Assembly (NCBI RefSeq): GCF_016135805.1
Contig: NZ_JADWOX010000007.1
Location: 1-64,000 of the forward strand
Source: Caulobacter hibisci
GTDB lineage: Bacteria; Pseudomonadota; Alphaproteobacteria; Caulobacterales; Caulobacteraceae
Direction of reading: 5' to 3'
Length of the DNA: 64,000 bases
Numbering within the stretch: the first letter of the stretch is position 1; every line of letters begins with the position of its first letter. The notes beneath the pieces are model-generated. The model did no database searches. It saw nothing but the letters and a program-made list of their open reading frames with translations, and was not told where the DNA came from. Made by a program: the position numbers and the translations under genes. Positions 25,970 through 33,392 of this stretch are shown here, in pieces.

Positions 25970-26821
25970 ATGTCATCGGTGATCGACATCCATCCGCACG
26001 TGATCTCGGATGACGAGGGTCGCTATCCGCCGGCGCCGCTGTTTGGCAAGCGCTCGGACTGGTCGCAGGAGCGCCCTTGCGTGGTCGAGACCCTGATCGC
26101 GGCCATGGACGAAGCGGGGGTGGCCAAGGCGGCCGTCGTGCACTCCTCCACCACCTACGGCTTCGACAACAGCTACGTCGTCGACGCCTGCAACCGCTAT
26201 GCCGACCGCCTGATCGCCGTCGGCTCGGTGGACGTGCGCGCGCCCGACGCGGTCGAGACCATCAAGGCCTGGACCGACAAGGGCCTGGCCGGCCTGCGCA
26301 TCTTCACCGGCGGCAGCACGAAGGACTTCGACCCGACCGAGCTGGAGGACGAGCGCGCCTGGCCCGCCTGGGAGCTGCTGGGGGACCTCGGCCTGACCAT
26401 GTGCATCCAGACCGGCCCCGTGGGCCTGCCGCAGGTGCGGGCCCTGGCCGAGCGCTTCCCGAACGTGCCGATCATCCTCGACCACCTGGCCCGCCCGGAG
26501 GTCGCCGACGGCCCGCCCTACGCCGCCGCCCAAAGCCTGTTCGACCTGGCCGACCTGCCGTCGATCTACATGAAGCTGACGCCCCGGATCATGGGCGACA
26601 GCACCAAGGGCGCGGCCACGCCGGAGACCTGGTTCCCCAAGGTGGTCGAGGCGTTCGGCGCCGAGCGGCTGGCCTGGGGCTCGAACTTCCCGACCTCGCC
26701 GGGAACCCTGTCGGAGATCCTGGCCACCGCCCGGCAGCGGCTTTCGTCGCTTTCGCAGGCCGACCAGGCCTGGATCTTCGGAAACACCGCCGCGAGCCTC
26801 TACCCGAGCCTGGCGGACTGA
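25970..26821 (+). CDS. COG3618-type amidohydrolase, candidate 2-pyrone-4,6-dicarboxylate lactonase (LigI-like)
   Basis: 283-aa TIM-barrel metal-dependent hydrolase of the amidohydrolase_2/COG3618 family, the family of PDC lactonase LigI. Visible: VIDIHPHV (His-x-His, residues 4-11), VVHSSTT (about 56-62), LDHLARPE (about 166-173) and a late WGSNFPTS. Here Asn stands where LigI has the catalytic Asp of the WG-x-D-W/F-P motif; GSNFP is nevertheless common in other COG3618 members. 3-O-methylgallate dioxygenases can yield PDC, so a lactonase beside the DesZ-like gene fits. The start is ATG 25970 after GGGAGCG. First gene of an apparent unit with the MFS and dioxygenase genes (gaps 42 and 41 nt). 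Confidence 0.75.
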   Translation: MSSVIDIHPHVISDDEGRYPPAPLFGKRSDWSQERPCVVETLIAAMDEAGVAKAAVVHSSTTYGFDNSYVVDACNRYADRLIAVGSVDVRAPDAVETIKAWTDKGLAGLRIFTGGSTKDFDPTELEDERAWPAWELLGDLGLTMCIQTGPVGLPQVRALAERFPNVPIILDHLARPEVADGPPYAAAQSLFDLADLPSIYMKLTPRIMGDSTKGAATPETWFPKVVEAFGAERLAWGSNFPTSPGTLSEILATARQRLSSLSQADQAWIFGNTAASLYPSLAD

Positions 26822-26863
26822 AGTCTAAGAACAACAGCGACGGCGCAAGACCGACAGCAGGGG

Positions 26864-28207
26864 ATGGAGCAGGTGCAAGTGGTGACGACAACCGAAGACG
26901 CCGTCGCAGCGTCGCAGCGGGCGGCGCCGGAAGCCAAGGCAGAGGCCAGGCCGTCTCGCGCCTGGGCGCGCTGGGGCGTTCTGGCCCTGCTGGCGGTGGG
27001 GGCGCTGATCGCCTTCGTCGACCGCATCAACATCTCGGCGGCCCTGACCACCGGGCCGTTCAAGGAACACTTCTCCCTGACAAACGTGGACCGCGGCTGG
27101 ATCAACTCGGCCTTCTTCTGGTCCTACGCCCTGTTCCAGGTGCCGATGGGCTGGGCGGTCGACCGCTTCGGCGTCAAGCGGCCCTACGCCATCTGCTTCG
27201 TCATCTGGTGCCTGGCCTCGGCGGCCATCGGCCTGATGCCGGCCCTGTGGGGCCTGATCCTGATGCGCCTGCTGGTCGGGGCCGCCGAAGCGGTCGTGGT
27301 GCCGGCCAGCTACCGCTGGATCCGCAACAACTTCCATCCCGACAACAGCGGCGCGGCGGTCGGCGTCTACATGCTGGGCGCCAAGTTCGGTCCGGCCATT
27401 GGCGCGCCCTTGGCCGCCTGGCTGATCGTCCACCTGAACTGGCAGCTGATGTTCCTGATCACGGGTCTTGCCGGCCTGGTCTGGCTGGTCCCGTGGATGC
27501 TGGCGGTGAAAAGCGACCTGCCGACCCGCGCGGCCGCCACGGTCGCGGCCGCCAAGAAGAAGGTCGACGTCTCGATCCTGACCATCCTGTCCAGCCCGCT
27601 GGTCTGGGGCACGCTGGTGGTCAACTTCTGCTACAACTACTTCACCTTCTTCTGCATGACCTGGATGCCGGCCTATCTGGTCGAGCAGCGCGGGCTGTCG
27701 CTGGAGCAGATGGGCCTCTACACCTTCTACAGCTTCATGGGCATCGCCCTGGTCGCCCTGGCCTCGGGCTATGCCGCCGACAAGCTGATCCAGCGCTATG
27801 GCCGCCCGGTGCTGATCCGCAAGATCTTCGTCGTCGCCGGCTTCGCCATCGCCTGCACCGTGCTGCTGGGCGCCCGCGCCACCGACGTCAACACCGCGCT
27901 GTTCTGGAACGTCGCCTCGCTGTCGGGCCTCGGCTTAACCACCGCCAACAACCTGGCGCTCTGCAGCCTGACCCTGATCCCGGCCCCGATCGTCGGGCGG
28001 GTTAAGGGCGTCCAGAACGTCGCCACGGCCCTGGCGGGCGGGGTCGCGCCGCTGATCACCGGCTGGCTGCTGCACGCCACCGGCTCGTTCGTGGCCCCGA
28101 TGACCCTGATCTTCGCCTTCCTGGTGCTGGGCGCGCTGACGGTGATCGTGATGCTGCGGCCCGAATGGGCGCCGAAGGTTCCCGACGACGCCGAGGCAAA
28201 GGCCTGA
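26864..28207 (+). CDS. MFS transporter, anion:cation symporter (ACS) type
   Basis: 447-aa major facilitator with about 12 TM segments after a cytoplasmic N-terminus. Signatures: FVDRINISAAL (about 45-55) in TM1, GWAVDRFGVKRPY (about 96-108) in loop 2-3, and a mid-protein break before KKKVDVSIL. The pattern is that of the ACS family (hexuronate, phthalate, tartrate and galactonate importers), so H+-coupled uptake of an aromatic carboxylate or a sugar acid is likely. ATG 26864 is used; GTG codons at 26879/26882 preceded by GGAGCAGG are alternatives. It lies between the COG3618 hydrolase and the DesZ-like dioxygenase and probably supplies their substrate. Confidence 0.85.
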   Translation: MEQVQVVTTTEDAVAASQRAAPEAKAEARPSRAWARWGVLALLAVGALIAFVDRINISAALTTGPFKEHFSLTNVDRGWINSAFFWSYALFQVPMGWAVDRFGVKRPYAICFVIWCLASAAIGLMPALWGLILMRLLVGAAEAVVVPASYRWIRNNFHPDNSGAAVGVYMLGAKFGPAIGAPLAAWLIVHLNWQLMFLITGLAGLVWLVPWMLAVKSDLPTRAAATVAAAKKKVDVSILTILSSPLVWGTLVVNFCYNYFTFFCMTWMPAYLVEQRGLSLEQMGLYTFYSFMGIALVALASGYAADKLIQRYGRPVLIRKIFVVAGFAIACTVLLGARATDVNTALFWNVASLSGLGLTTANNLALCSLTLIPAPIVGRVKGVQNVATALAGGVAPLITGWLLHATGSFVAPMTLIFAFLVLGALTVIVMLRPEWAPKVPDDAEAKA

Positions 28208-28248
28208 GCGCCGCCTCGGACCCGTATGAGATTTAGGAGACGCGTAAG

Positions 28249-29262
28249 ATGGCCAAGATCGTGTTCGGGATGGCGGTGCCCCACAGCGGCATGCTGGGGC
28301 AGGCGCCCGAGGACTGGCTGACCAACGGCGAGCGGGATCGCAAGAACCCCGAGCTGTGGTTCCAGAACCGCACCTGGACCTATCCGGAGCTGGAGGCCCA
28401 CCGCGGCGCGGCCTTCGAGCCGTTCCTGACGATCGAGGAGCGCACCGAACGCGCCGGCCGCTGCCGCGCCGCGCTCGACAAGATGGCCGACGCCTATGGC
28501 CGGGCCAAGATCGACGTCGCCATCGTGCTGGGCAAGGACCAGAAGGAGATCTGGCCCGACCAGTCGCCGTCGATCACCATCTACACCGGCGAGGACGTCC
28601 ACAACGGCCCGCCCCAGCGACCGGTCTACGCGCCCGACCACCACGTGGTGCACAAGGCCTATCCGGAGCTGGCGACCTATCTGATCAAGGCCTTCCAGAA
28701 GGAGGGCTTCGACCTCAACGACCTGCAGGCCTGGCCCGACAACGTCTGGATGGAGCAGCGCCAGGGTATGAAGCCGGACTATCCGGTGGTGCCGCACGCC
28801 TACAGCTTCGTCTATCACCAGATCATGGGCGACCAGCCGCCGCCGCACGTGCCGGTGCTGTTCAACCTGTTCTATCCGCCGACCCAGCCGTCGATGAGCC
28901 GCTGCATCGAGTTCGGCCGTGTGCTGCGCGAGGCGATCGAGGCCTGGCCGGCCGACGTGCGCGTGGCGATCATCGCCTCGGGCGGGCTGTCGCACTTCGT
29001 CAACGACGAAGAGTTCGACCGCGACGTCATGGGCAAGCTGGCGGCCTACGACTACGACGGCCTCGCCGCGATCCCCGACGGCTACTACCAGTCGGGCACG
29101 TCCGAGGTGAAGATCTACAGCATCGTCATGATGGCCCTGCAGCACACCGGCGCGAAGATGACCCTGGTCGACTACGTGCCCTGCTGGCGTACCGCCGCCG
29201 GCACCGGCGAGGGCATGGGCTTCATGTACTGGAATCCCGAGGAAACCCCCGTTCCCGCCTGA
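28249..29262 (+). CDS. LigB-like class III extradiol dioxygenase, DesZ-like (3-O-methylgallate type)
   Basis: 337-aa class III extradiol dioxygenase of the LigB superfamily without a LigA domain, resembling 3-O-methylgallate 3,4-dioxygenases. His12 (VPHSGM), the catalytic His249 (SGGLSHF) and Glu286 (TSEVKI) occupy the positions of the first Fe ligand, base and third Fe ligand. At the place of the second Fe ligand His (NDH in galA) the sequence reads KDQ (96-98), so one canonical ligand is replaced or supplied from elsewhere, as in some LigB-like subfamilies. The start is ATG 28249 following TAGGAGAC. A terminator follows, ending the unit hydrolase-MFS-dioxygenase. Substrate inferred: 3-O-methylgallate or a related methoxyphenol. 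Confidence 0.8.
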   Translation: MAKIVFGMAVPHSGMLGQAPEDWLTNGERDRKNPELWFQNRTWTYPELEAHRGAAFEPFLTIEERTERAGRCRAALDKMADAYGRAKIDVAIVLGKDQKEIWPDQSPSITIYTGEDVHNGPPQRPVYAPDHHVVHKAYPELATYLIKAFQKEGFDLNDLQAWPDNVWMEQRQGMKPDYPVVPHAYSFVYHQIMGDQPPPHVPVLFNLFYPPTQPSMSRCIEFGRVLREAIEAWPADVRVAIIASGGLSHFVNDEEFDRDVMGKLAAYDYDGLAAIPDGYYQSGTSEVKIYSIVMMALQHTGAKMTLVDYVPCWRTAAGTGEGMGFMYWNPEETPVPA

Positions 29263-29302
29263 CCTTCCCGATCCCCGTCCTGAAAGCGCATGGGGACTAC
29301 TG

Positions 29303-29338
29303 GCGCGCGGGGGCTTGACCGGCTCCCGCGCGCTTTTT
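29303..29338 (+). terminator. Rho-independent terminator after dioxygenase gene
   Basis: Stem GCGCGCGGG / CCCGCGCGC (29303-29311, 29325-29333) followed by five T residues. Confidence 0.88.
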
Positions 29339-29421
29339 CTATCGGCGGGACAGGTTCATCGATCAGGGCGAGACGGCCGCGCGGGTCTAGCTCAGTCGGA
29401 CAGAAACCACGGGGAAGAACC

Positions 29422-30279
29422 ATGACCGACACCCGCCTGAACGGCGTCATCCGCGCCTGGGAAGCCGGCAAGCCCGCATTCACCTGCTTCGCCAAGGCCG
29501 ACAAGCAGAGCGCCATCGACCTCTCGGACTCGCCCTATGACGGCCTGGTGTTCGAGATGGAGCACAATCCCTGGGACATGGCCGCCCTCGGCGATTCCCT
29601 GCAGTACCTGCTGAACCGCAAGCAGATCCATTCGGCGCCCACCCTGGCCCCGCAGGTCACCCCGATCGTCCGCGTGCCGGCCAACGGCGTCGAGATGAAC
29701 CAGGCCTACGCCAAGCAGGCGTTGGACCGCGGCGTCTACGGCGTGATCTGGCCGCACATCAACGACGTGGCCCAGGCCTACAACGCCGTCGCCTCGTGCC
29801 GCTACGCCCGTCCCAAGAACGCCCCGCTGTACGAGCCGCGCGGCGTGCGCGGCGACGGTCCCGCCACCGCCGCCCGCTACTGGGGCCTGTCGATGGCCGA
29901 CTACTACGCCAAGGCCGACGTCTGGCCGCTGGCCCCGCATGGCGAGCTGCTGGTCGGTCTGATGATCGAGAGCGTCAAGGGCGTCGAGAACCTCGACGAG
30001 ATCCTGAAGGAAGTGCCCGGCGTCGGCTTCGTGCTGATCGGGGAGGGCGACCTTTCCCAGGAGATGGGCTTCCCCCGCCAGTACGACCATCCGGACGTGC
30101 GCGACGCCATGAAGAAGGTCGCCGAGACCTGCGTCCGCCACGGCGTGCCGGTGGGCAACCCACACACCAACGCCAGCAATCTCGAGCGCCTGCTGGCCGA
30201 GGGCTACCGCTGGCTGATGGCCGCCCCGCAGCGCTCCTACGGCGTGGTCGGCAAGGGCAAGGAACTGGCGGGGTATTGA
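29422..30279 (+). CDS. HpcH/HpaI aldolase family protein
   Basis: 285-aa protein of the HpcH/HpaI/citrate-lyase-like aldolase family (phosphoenolpyruvate/pyruvate barrel). Recognisable are FEMEHNPWD (about 45-53), PIVRVPANG (about 77-85), the loop APLYEPRGVRGDG (about 134-146), LMIESVKGVENLDEIL (about 181-196) and the metal-side GEGDLSQEMG (about 205-215). These enzymes cleave or form 4-hydroxy-2-oxo acids using a divalent metal and pyruvate. The start is ATG 29422, ten nt after GGGGAAG; the longer open frame from 29290 overlaps the terminator. With ligK present it would be a second, structurally unrelated aldolase, perhaps for the methoxylated or decarboxylated branch. Confidence 0.8.
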   Translation: MTDTRLNGVIRAWEAGKPAFTCFAKADKQSAIDLSDSPYDGLVFEMEHNPWDMAALGDSLQYLLNRKQIHSAPTLAPQVTPIVRVPANGVEMNQAYAKQALDRGVYGVIWPHINDVAQAYNAVASCRYARPKNAPLYEPRGVRGDGPATAARYWGLSMADYYAKADVWPLAPHGELLVGLMIESVKGVENLDEILKEVPGVGFVLIGEGDLSQEMGFPRQYDHPDVRDAMKKVAETCVRHGVPVGNPHTNASNLERLLAEGYRWLMAAPQRSYGVVGKGKELAGY

Positions 30280-30303
30280 GGGGGCGGGGAAGCGGGCTTT
30301 GAT

Positions 30304-30510
30304 CCCTCTCTCATGGAGAGAGGGATCGGCCCGCGCCGCAAGGCGTGGGAGGGTGAGAGGGTAGGCGAAGCCCTTGGACGATCTTGGCGACGATCTTGGC
30401 GACGATCTTGGCGCTGTTGCAGACGACGTGCCGGCACGCCGGCTGAAGGTGTAACCACTCACCCTCCCATCGCTTCGCGATGGGCCCCTCCCTCTCTCTA
30501 ATAGAGAGGG
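30304..30510. repeat. Paired REP-like inverted repeat with 12-bp tandem repeat in the centre
   Basis: The left arm 30304-30362 and right arm 30451-30510 are about 58 nt long and inverted relative to each other. Each contains a CCCTCTC...GAGAGGG hairpin and a GCG-x-GC hairpin followed by GGGAGGGTGAG. The same element occurs as a pair at 61429-61684. Between the arms, GACGATCTTGGC is repeated three times in tandem (30377-30412). The 389 bp from 30280 to 30668 hold no supported gene. Confidence 0.8.
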
Positions 30511-30668
30511 GTTCGCGCCTGAATGACGGGTGAGACCGGTTCAGAGAACATCCGGAAATCTATCGCTTTCCGGTCCGTTTGGATTGGAGCGCCAATCCTG
30601 GAAATGGTCTCCCTTCTCCCCAAGGCGAAAGGTCATTTGAAGCCGTTCGCTCGTGTGGAGGAGTTGAG

Positions 30669-32210
30669 ATGAACGGCGCCGAAAGCCTTGTGAACACGCT
30701 GGCCGACCAGGGCGTCGAGGTCTGCTTCGCCAATCCCGGCACCTCGGAAATGCACTTCCTGGCGGCGCTGGAAAATCCCCGCATCCGCAGCGTCCTGTGC
30801 CTGTTCGAAGGCGTGGCCACCGGCGCCGCCGACGGCTGGGCCCGGATGAAGGACAAGCCGGCCTCCACCCTGCTGCACCTGGGACCCGGCCTCGCCAACG
30901 GCCTGGCCAACATCCACAACGCCAAGCGCGCCGGCGTCGGCATGGTCAACATCATCGGCGAGCACGCGGCCTCGCACCTGAAGTACGACGCGCCGCTGAC
31001 CTCCGACATTCAAGGGCTCGCTCGCCCGCTGTGCCACTGGGTGCGCACCACCGACAGCTCGGAGTCCATCGCCACCGACACCGCCGCCGCCGTCGCCAAG
31101 GCCAATGAAGGCCTGGTCTCGGCCCTGATCCTGCCCGGCGACGCCAGCTGGGGCGAGGCGGGCGAGGTACCCAAGATCGCCAAGCGCGAGCCGACCCGCC
31201 GCGCGCCGCCGGCCGACAAGGTCGAGCACATCGCCAAGGTGCTGGCCTCGGGCGAGCCGACCCTGATCATCTTCGGCGGCAAGTCCATGCGCGGCCGCTC
31301 GCTGGACCTCGCCGGCCGCGTCGCCGCTAACACCGGCTGCCGCATCGCCACCCAGTTCTTCAGCGTCCGCATCGAGCGGGGCGCCGGCCGCACGCCGCTG
31401 GAGCGCATCCCCTACGCCGTGAATCAGGCCGTGGCCTTCCTCAGCGCCTTCAAGCACATCGTCACGGTCGAGACCGGCGAGCCGATCGCCTTCTTCAGCT
31501 ATCCCGACAAGCCCAGCGTGCTAAAGCCCGCCGGCTGCCAGGTGCATGAGCTGGTCGCCAAGGACGAGGACAGCATCCTCGGCCTGGAAATGCTGGCCGA
31601 AGCCCTGGGCGCGTTGAAGACCGAGCCGGTCCTGCAGGCGCGCTCGGAGCAGGCGGCCCCGCAAGGGACGCTGAACCCCGTCAGCATCGCCCATGCGCTC
31701 AGCTACGCCATGCCCGAGAACTGCATCCTGGTGGACGAGTCCCTGACCACCGGCCGGGAGTCGATGGGCCTGACCGCCGGGGCGCGGCCGCACGACACCA
31801 TTCAGAACATGGGCGGCTCGATCGGCTACGGCACGCCGGTGGCGACGGGGGCGGCCATGGCCTGCCCGGACCGCCGGACCTTCTGCATGGTGGGCGACGG
31901 CAGCGCCATGTACACGATCCAGTCGCTGTGGACCCAGGCCCGCGAAGGCCTGCCGGTCACGACGATCATCTTCGCCAACAACAGCTACGCCATCCTCAAG
32001 GCCGAATATTCGAACATGGGCGCGGGCGCCGCGCCGGGCCCGCGCGCCCTGTCGATGATCGACATCGGCAACCCGACCATCGATTGGGTCGCCATGGCCA
32101 AGAGCATGGGCGTGCCGGCGGTCAGCGTCGAGACGGCCGAAGCCTTCACCCAGGCCATGATCGACTCCACCCGCGAGGCGGGCCCGGTGCTGATCGAAGT
32201 CAAACTCTGA
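30669..32210 (+). CDS. Thiamine-diphosphate-dependent enzyme, benzoylformate-decarboxylase/ALS-like
   Basis: 513-aa ThDP enzyme: PYR domain (about 1-165, catalytic Glu in CLFEGVATGAADG), central domain (about 185-310) and PP domain (about 360-513) with MVGDGSAMYT and FANNSYAIL forming the Mg/ThDP site. The N-terminus MNGAESLVNTLADQGVEVCF is typical of proteins labelled acetolactate synthase large subunit without a partner, a group that includes 2-oxoacid decarboxylases. The start is ATG 30669, with GGAGGAG six nt upstream; an open frame from 30579 is ignored. The next gene (decarboxylase-like copy 2) begins 23 nt after the stop, so the two are co-transcribed. Confidence 0.85.
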   Translation: MNGAESLVNTLADQGVEVCFANPGTSEMHFLAALENPRIRSVLCLFEGVATGAADGWARMKDKPASTLLHLGPGLANGLANIHNAKRAGVGMVNIIGEHAASHLKYDAPLTSDIQGLARPLCHWVRTTDSSESIATDTAAAVAKANEGLVSALILPGDASWGEAGEVPKIAKREPTRRAPPADKVEHIAKVLASGEPTLIIFGGKSMRGRSLDLAGRVAANTGCRIATQFFSVRIERGAGRTPLERIPYAVNQAVAFLSAFKHIVTVETGEPIAFFSYPDKPSVLKPAGCQVHELVAKDEDSILGLEMLAEALGALKTEPVLQARSEQAAPQGTLNPVSIAHALSYAMPENCILVDESLTTGRESMGLTAGARPHDTIQNMGGSIGYGTPVATGAAMACPDRRTFCMVGDGSAMYTIQSLWTQAREGLPVTTIIFANNSYAILKAEYSNMGAGAAPGPRALSMIDIGNPTIDWVAMAKSMGVPAVSVETAEAFTQAMIDSTREAGPVLIEVKL

Positions 32211-32233
32211 AGAAAACCGGGAGGAACCGCGTC

Positions 32234-33133
32234 ATGAGCGACGTTGCGGCCGAAGTGCTGACTCTGAAGACCAACCTGGCCGACTATCCGGTGACCAAGG
32301 CCATGAAGGACGGCCGGGTGACGTCCGACATCGTCACCCTGGACTTCTGCGGTCCCGAACAGGCCCACAACGGCTTCAAGGACATGGTCCGCCGCAACCA
32401 GTACGACGCGGGCGAGCTGGCGATCGTCACCTACCTGCAGGCCAAGTGCTACGGGAAGCCCTACGTGCTGCTGCCGGCCCCGATCTCGGGCCGTTTCCAG
32501 CACCATTGCGCCGGCTTCAACAAGGAGCTGGGCCATCTCGATCCCAAGGACATCGAGGGCAGGGAGGTCGGCGTGCGCACCTACGCCCAGACCACCGGCC
32601 TGTGGATCCGCGGCGTGCTGCGGCACGAATACGGCGTCGACCTCGACAAGGTCACCTGGCGCACCACCGGCGACGGCCACCTGGAAGAGTACAGCGATCC
32701 GGCCAACTGCGTGCGCCTGCCCAAGGGCTCGGACATCGGCCAGATGATGCTGGACGGGCAGCTCGCCGCCACCCTGCAAGGCGTCGACCTGCCCAAGGAT
32801 CCGCGCGTGCAGTACCTGGTGCCCGACCCGTTCAACGCCGCCAAGGCCTGGTTCGAGCGCGAGCAGGTCGTGCCGATCAACCACATCTTCGTGGTCCACG
32901 AAGATATCGCCAAACAGCGCCCCGACGTGGTTCGCGAGATCTACCGGATGATCGTCGAGAGCCGCGCCCTGACCGAGGGCGGCCCGCCGGCCGTCTATCC
33001 GCCGTTCGGCCTGGAGGCCAACCGCAAGGGCCTGCAGCTGGCCATCGACTGGGCCTTCGACCAGAAGATCATTCCGCGCAAGTTGAGCGTCGACGAGCTG
33101 TTCGACGACCTCACCGCCAGCCTCGGCGCCTGA
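32234..33133 (+). CDS. Binding-protein-fold protein, 4,5-dihydroxyphthalate decarboxylase-like (copy 2)
   Basis: 299-aa paralogue of the protein at 23756. Shared blocks: DIEGREVGVRTYAQTTGLWIR (about residues 105-125), PFGLEANRKG and the C-terminal KLSVDELFDD. Like copy 1 it lacks a signal peptide (MSDVAAEVLTLKTNLADYP) and has no ABC transporter partner, favouring a cytoplasmic decarboxylase or related enzyme over a solute receptor. The start is ATG 32234, with GGGAGGAA upstream. It pairs with a ThDP enzyme, whereas copy 1 pairs with ligJ, implying that each copy serves a different acid in related branches. The function is inferred from the family only. Confidence 0.72.
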   Translation: MSDVAAEVLTLKTNLADYPVTKAMKDGRVTSDIVTLDFCGPEQAHNGFKDMVRRNQYDAGELAIVTYLQAKCYGKPYVLLPAPISGRFQHHCAGFNKELGHLDPKDIEGREVGVRTYAQTTGLWIRGVLRHEYGVDLDKVTWRTTGDGHLEEYSDPANCVRLPKGSDIGQMMLDGQLAATLQGVDLPKDPRVQYLVPDPFNAAKAWFEREQVVPINHIFVVHEDIAKQRPDVVREIYRMIVESRALTEGGPPAVYPPFGLEANRKGLQLAIDWAFDQKIIPRKLSVDELFDDLTASLGA

Positions 33134-33392
33134 TCTCCATCACCTCGGTTTCTTCGACGCCGGCGCGCCCCGGACCTCACGGTCCGGATGCGCTGGCGTT
33201 CGTCGTTTGAAGTCCTTGCGAAATATTTCTTCAGATTCCGGCCGGTCGCGGCGGCGAAAAATGAATAGGCTGGCCCGGTAAAGCAATCATCGGGCGAGGC
33301 GAAGGCGCGTCATCCTCCTGACGCTGCGTCAATGAACGCGGAGAACCATAAGAACAGGCCGACCGGGCGGCGGATACGGCGTGGAGGGAACG

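Noticed and set aside
30377..30412. Tandem 12-bp repeats as a CRISPR array
   Set aside because: The units are contiguous without spacers, and no cas genes are present.
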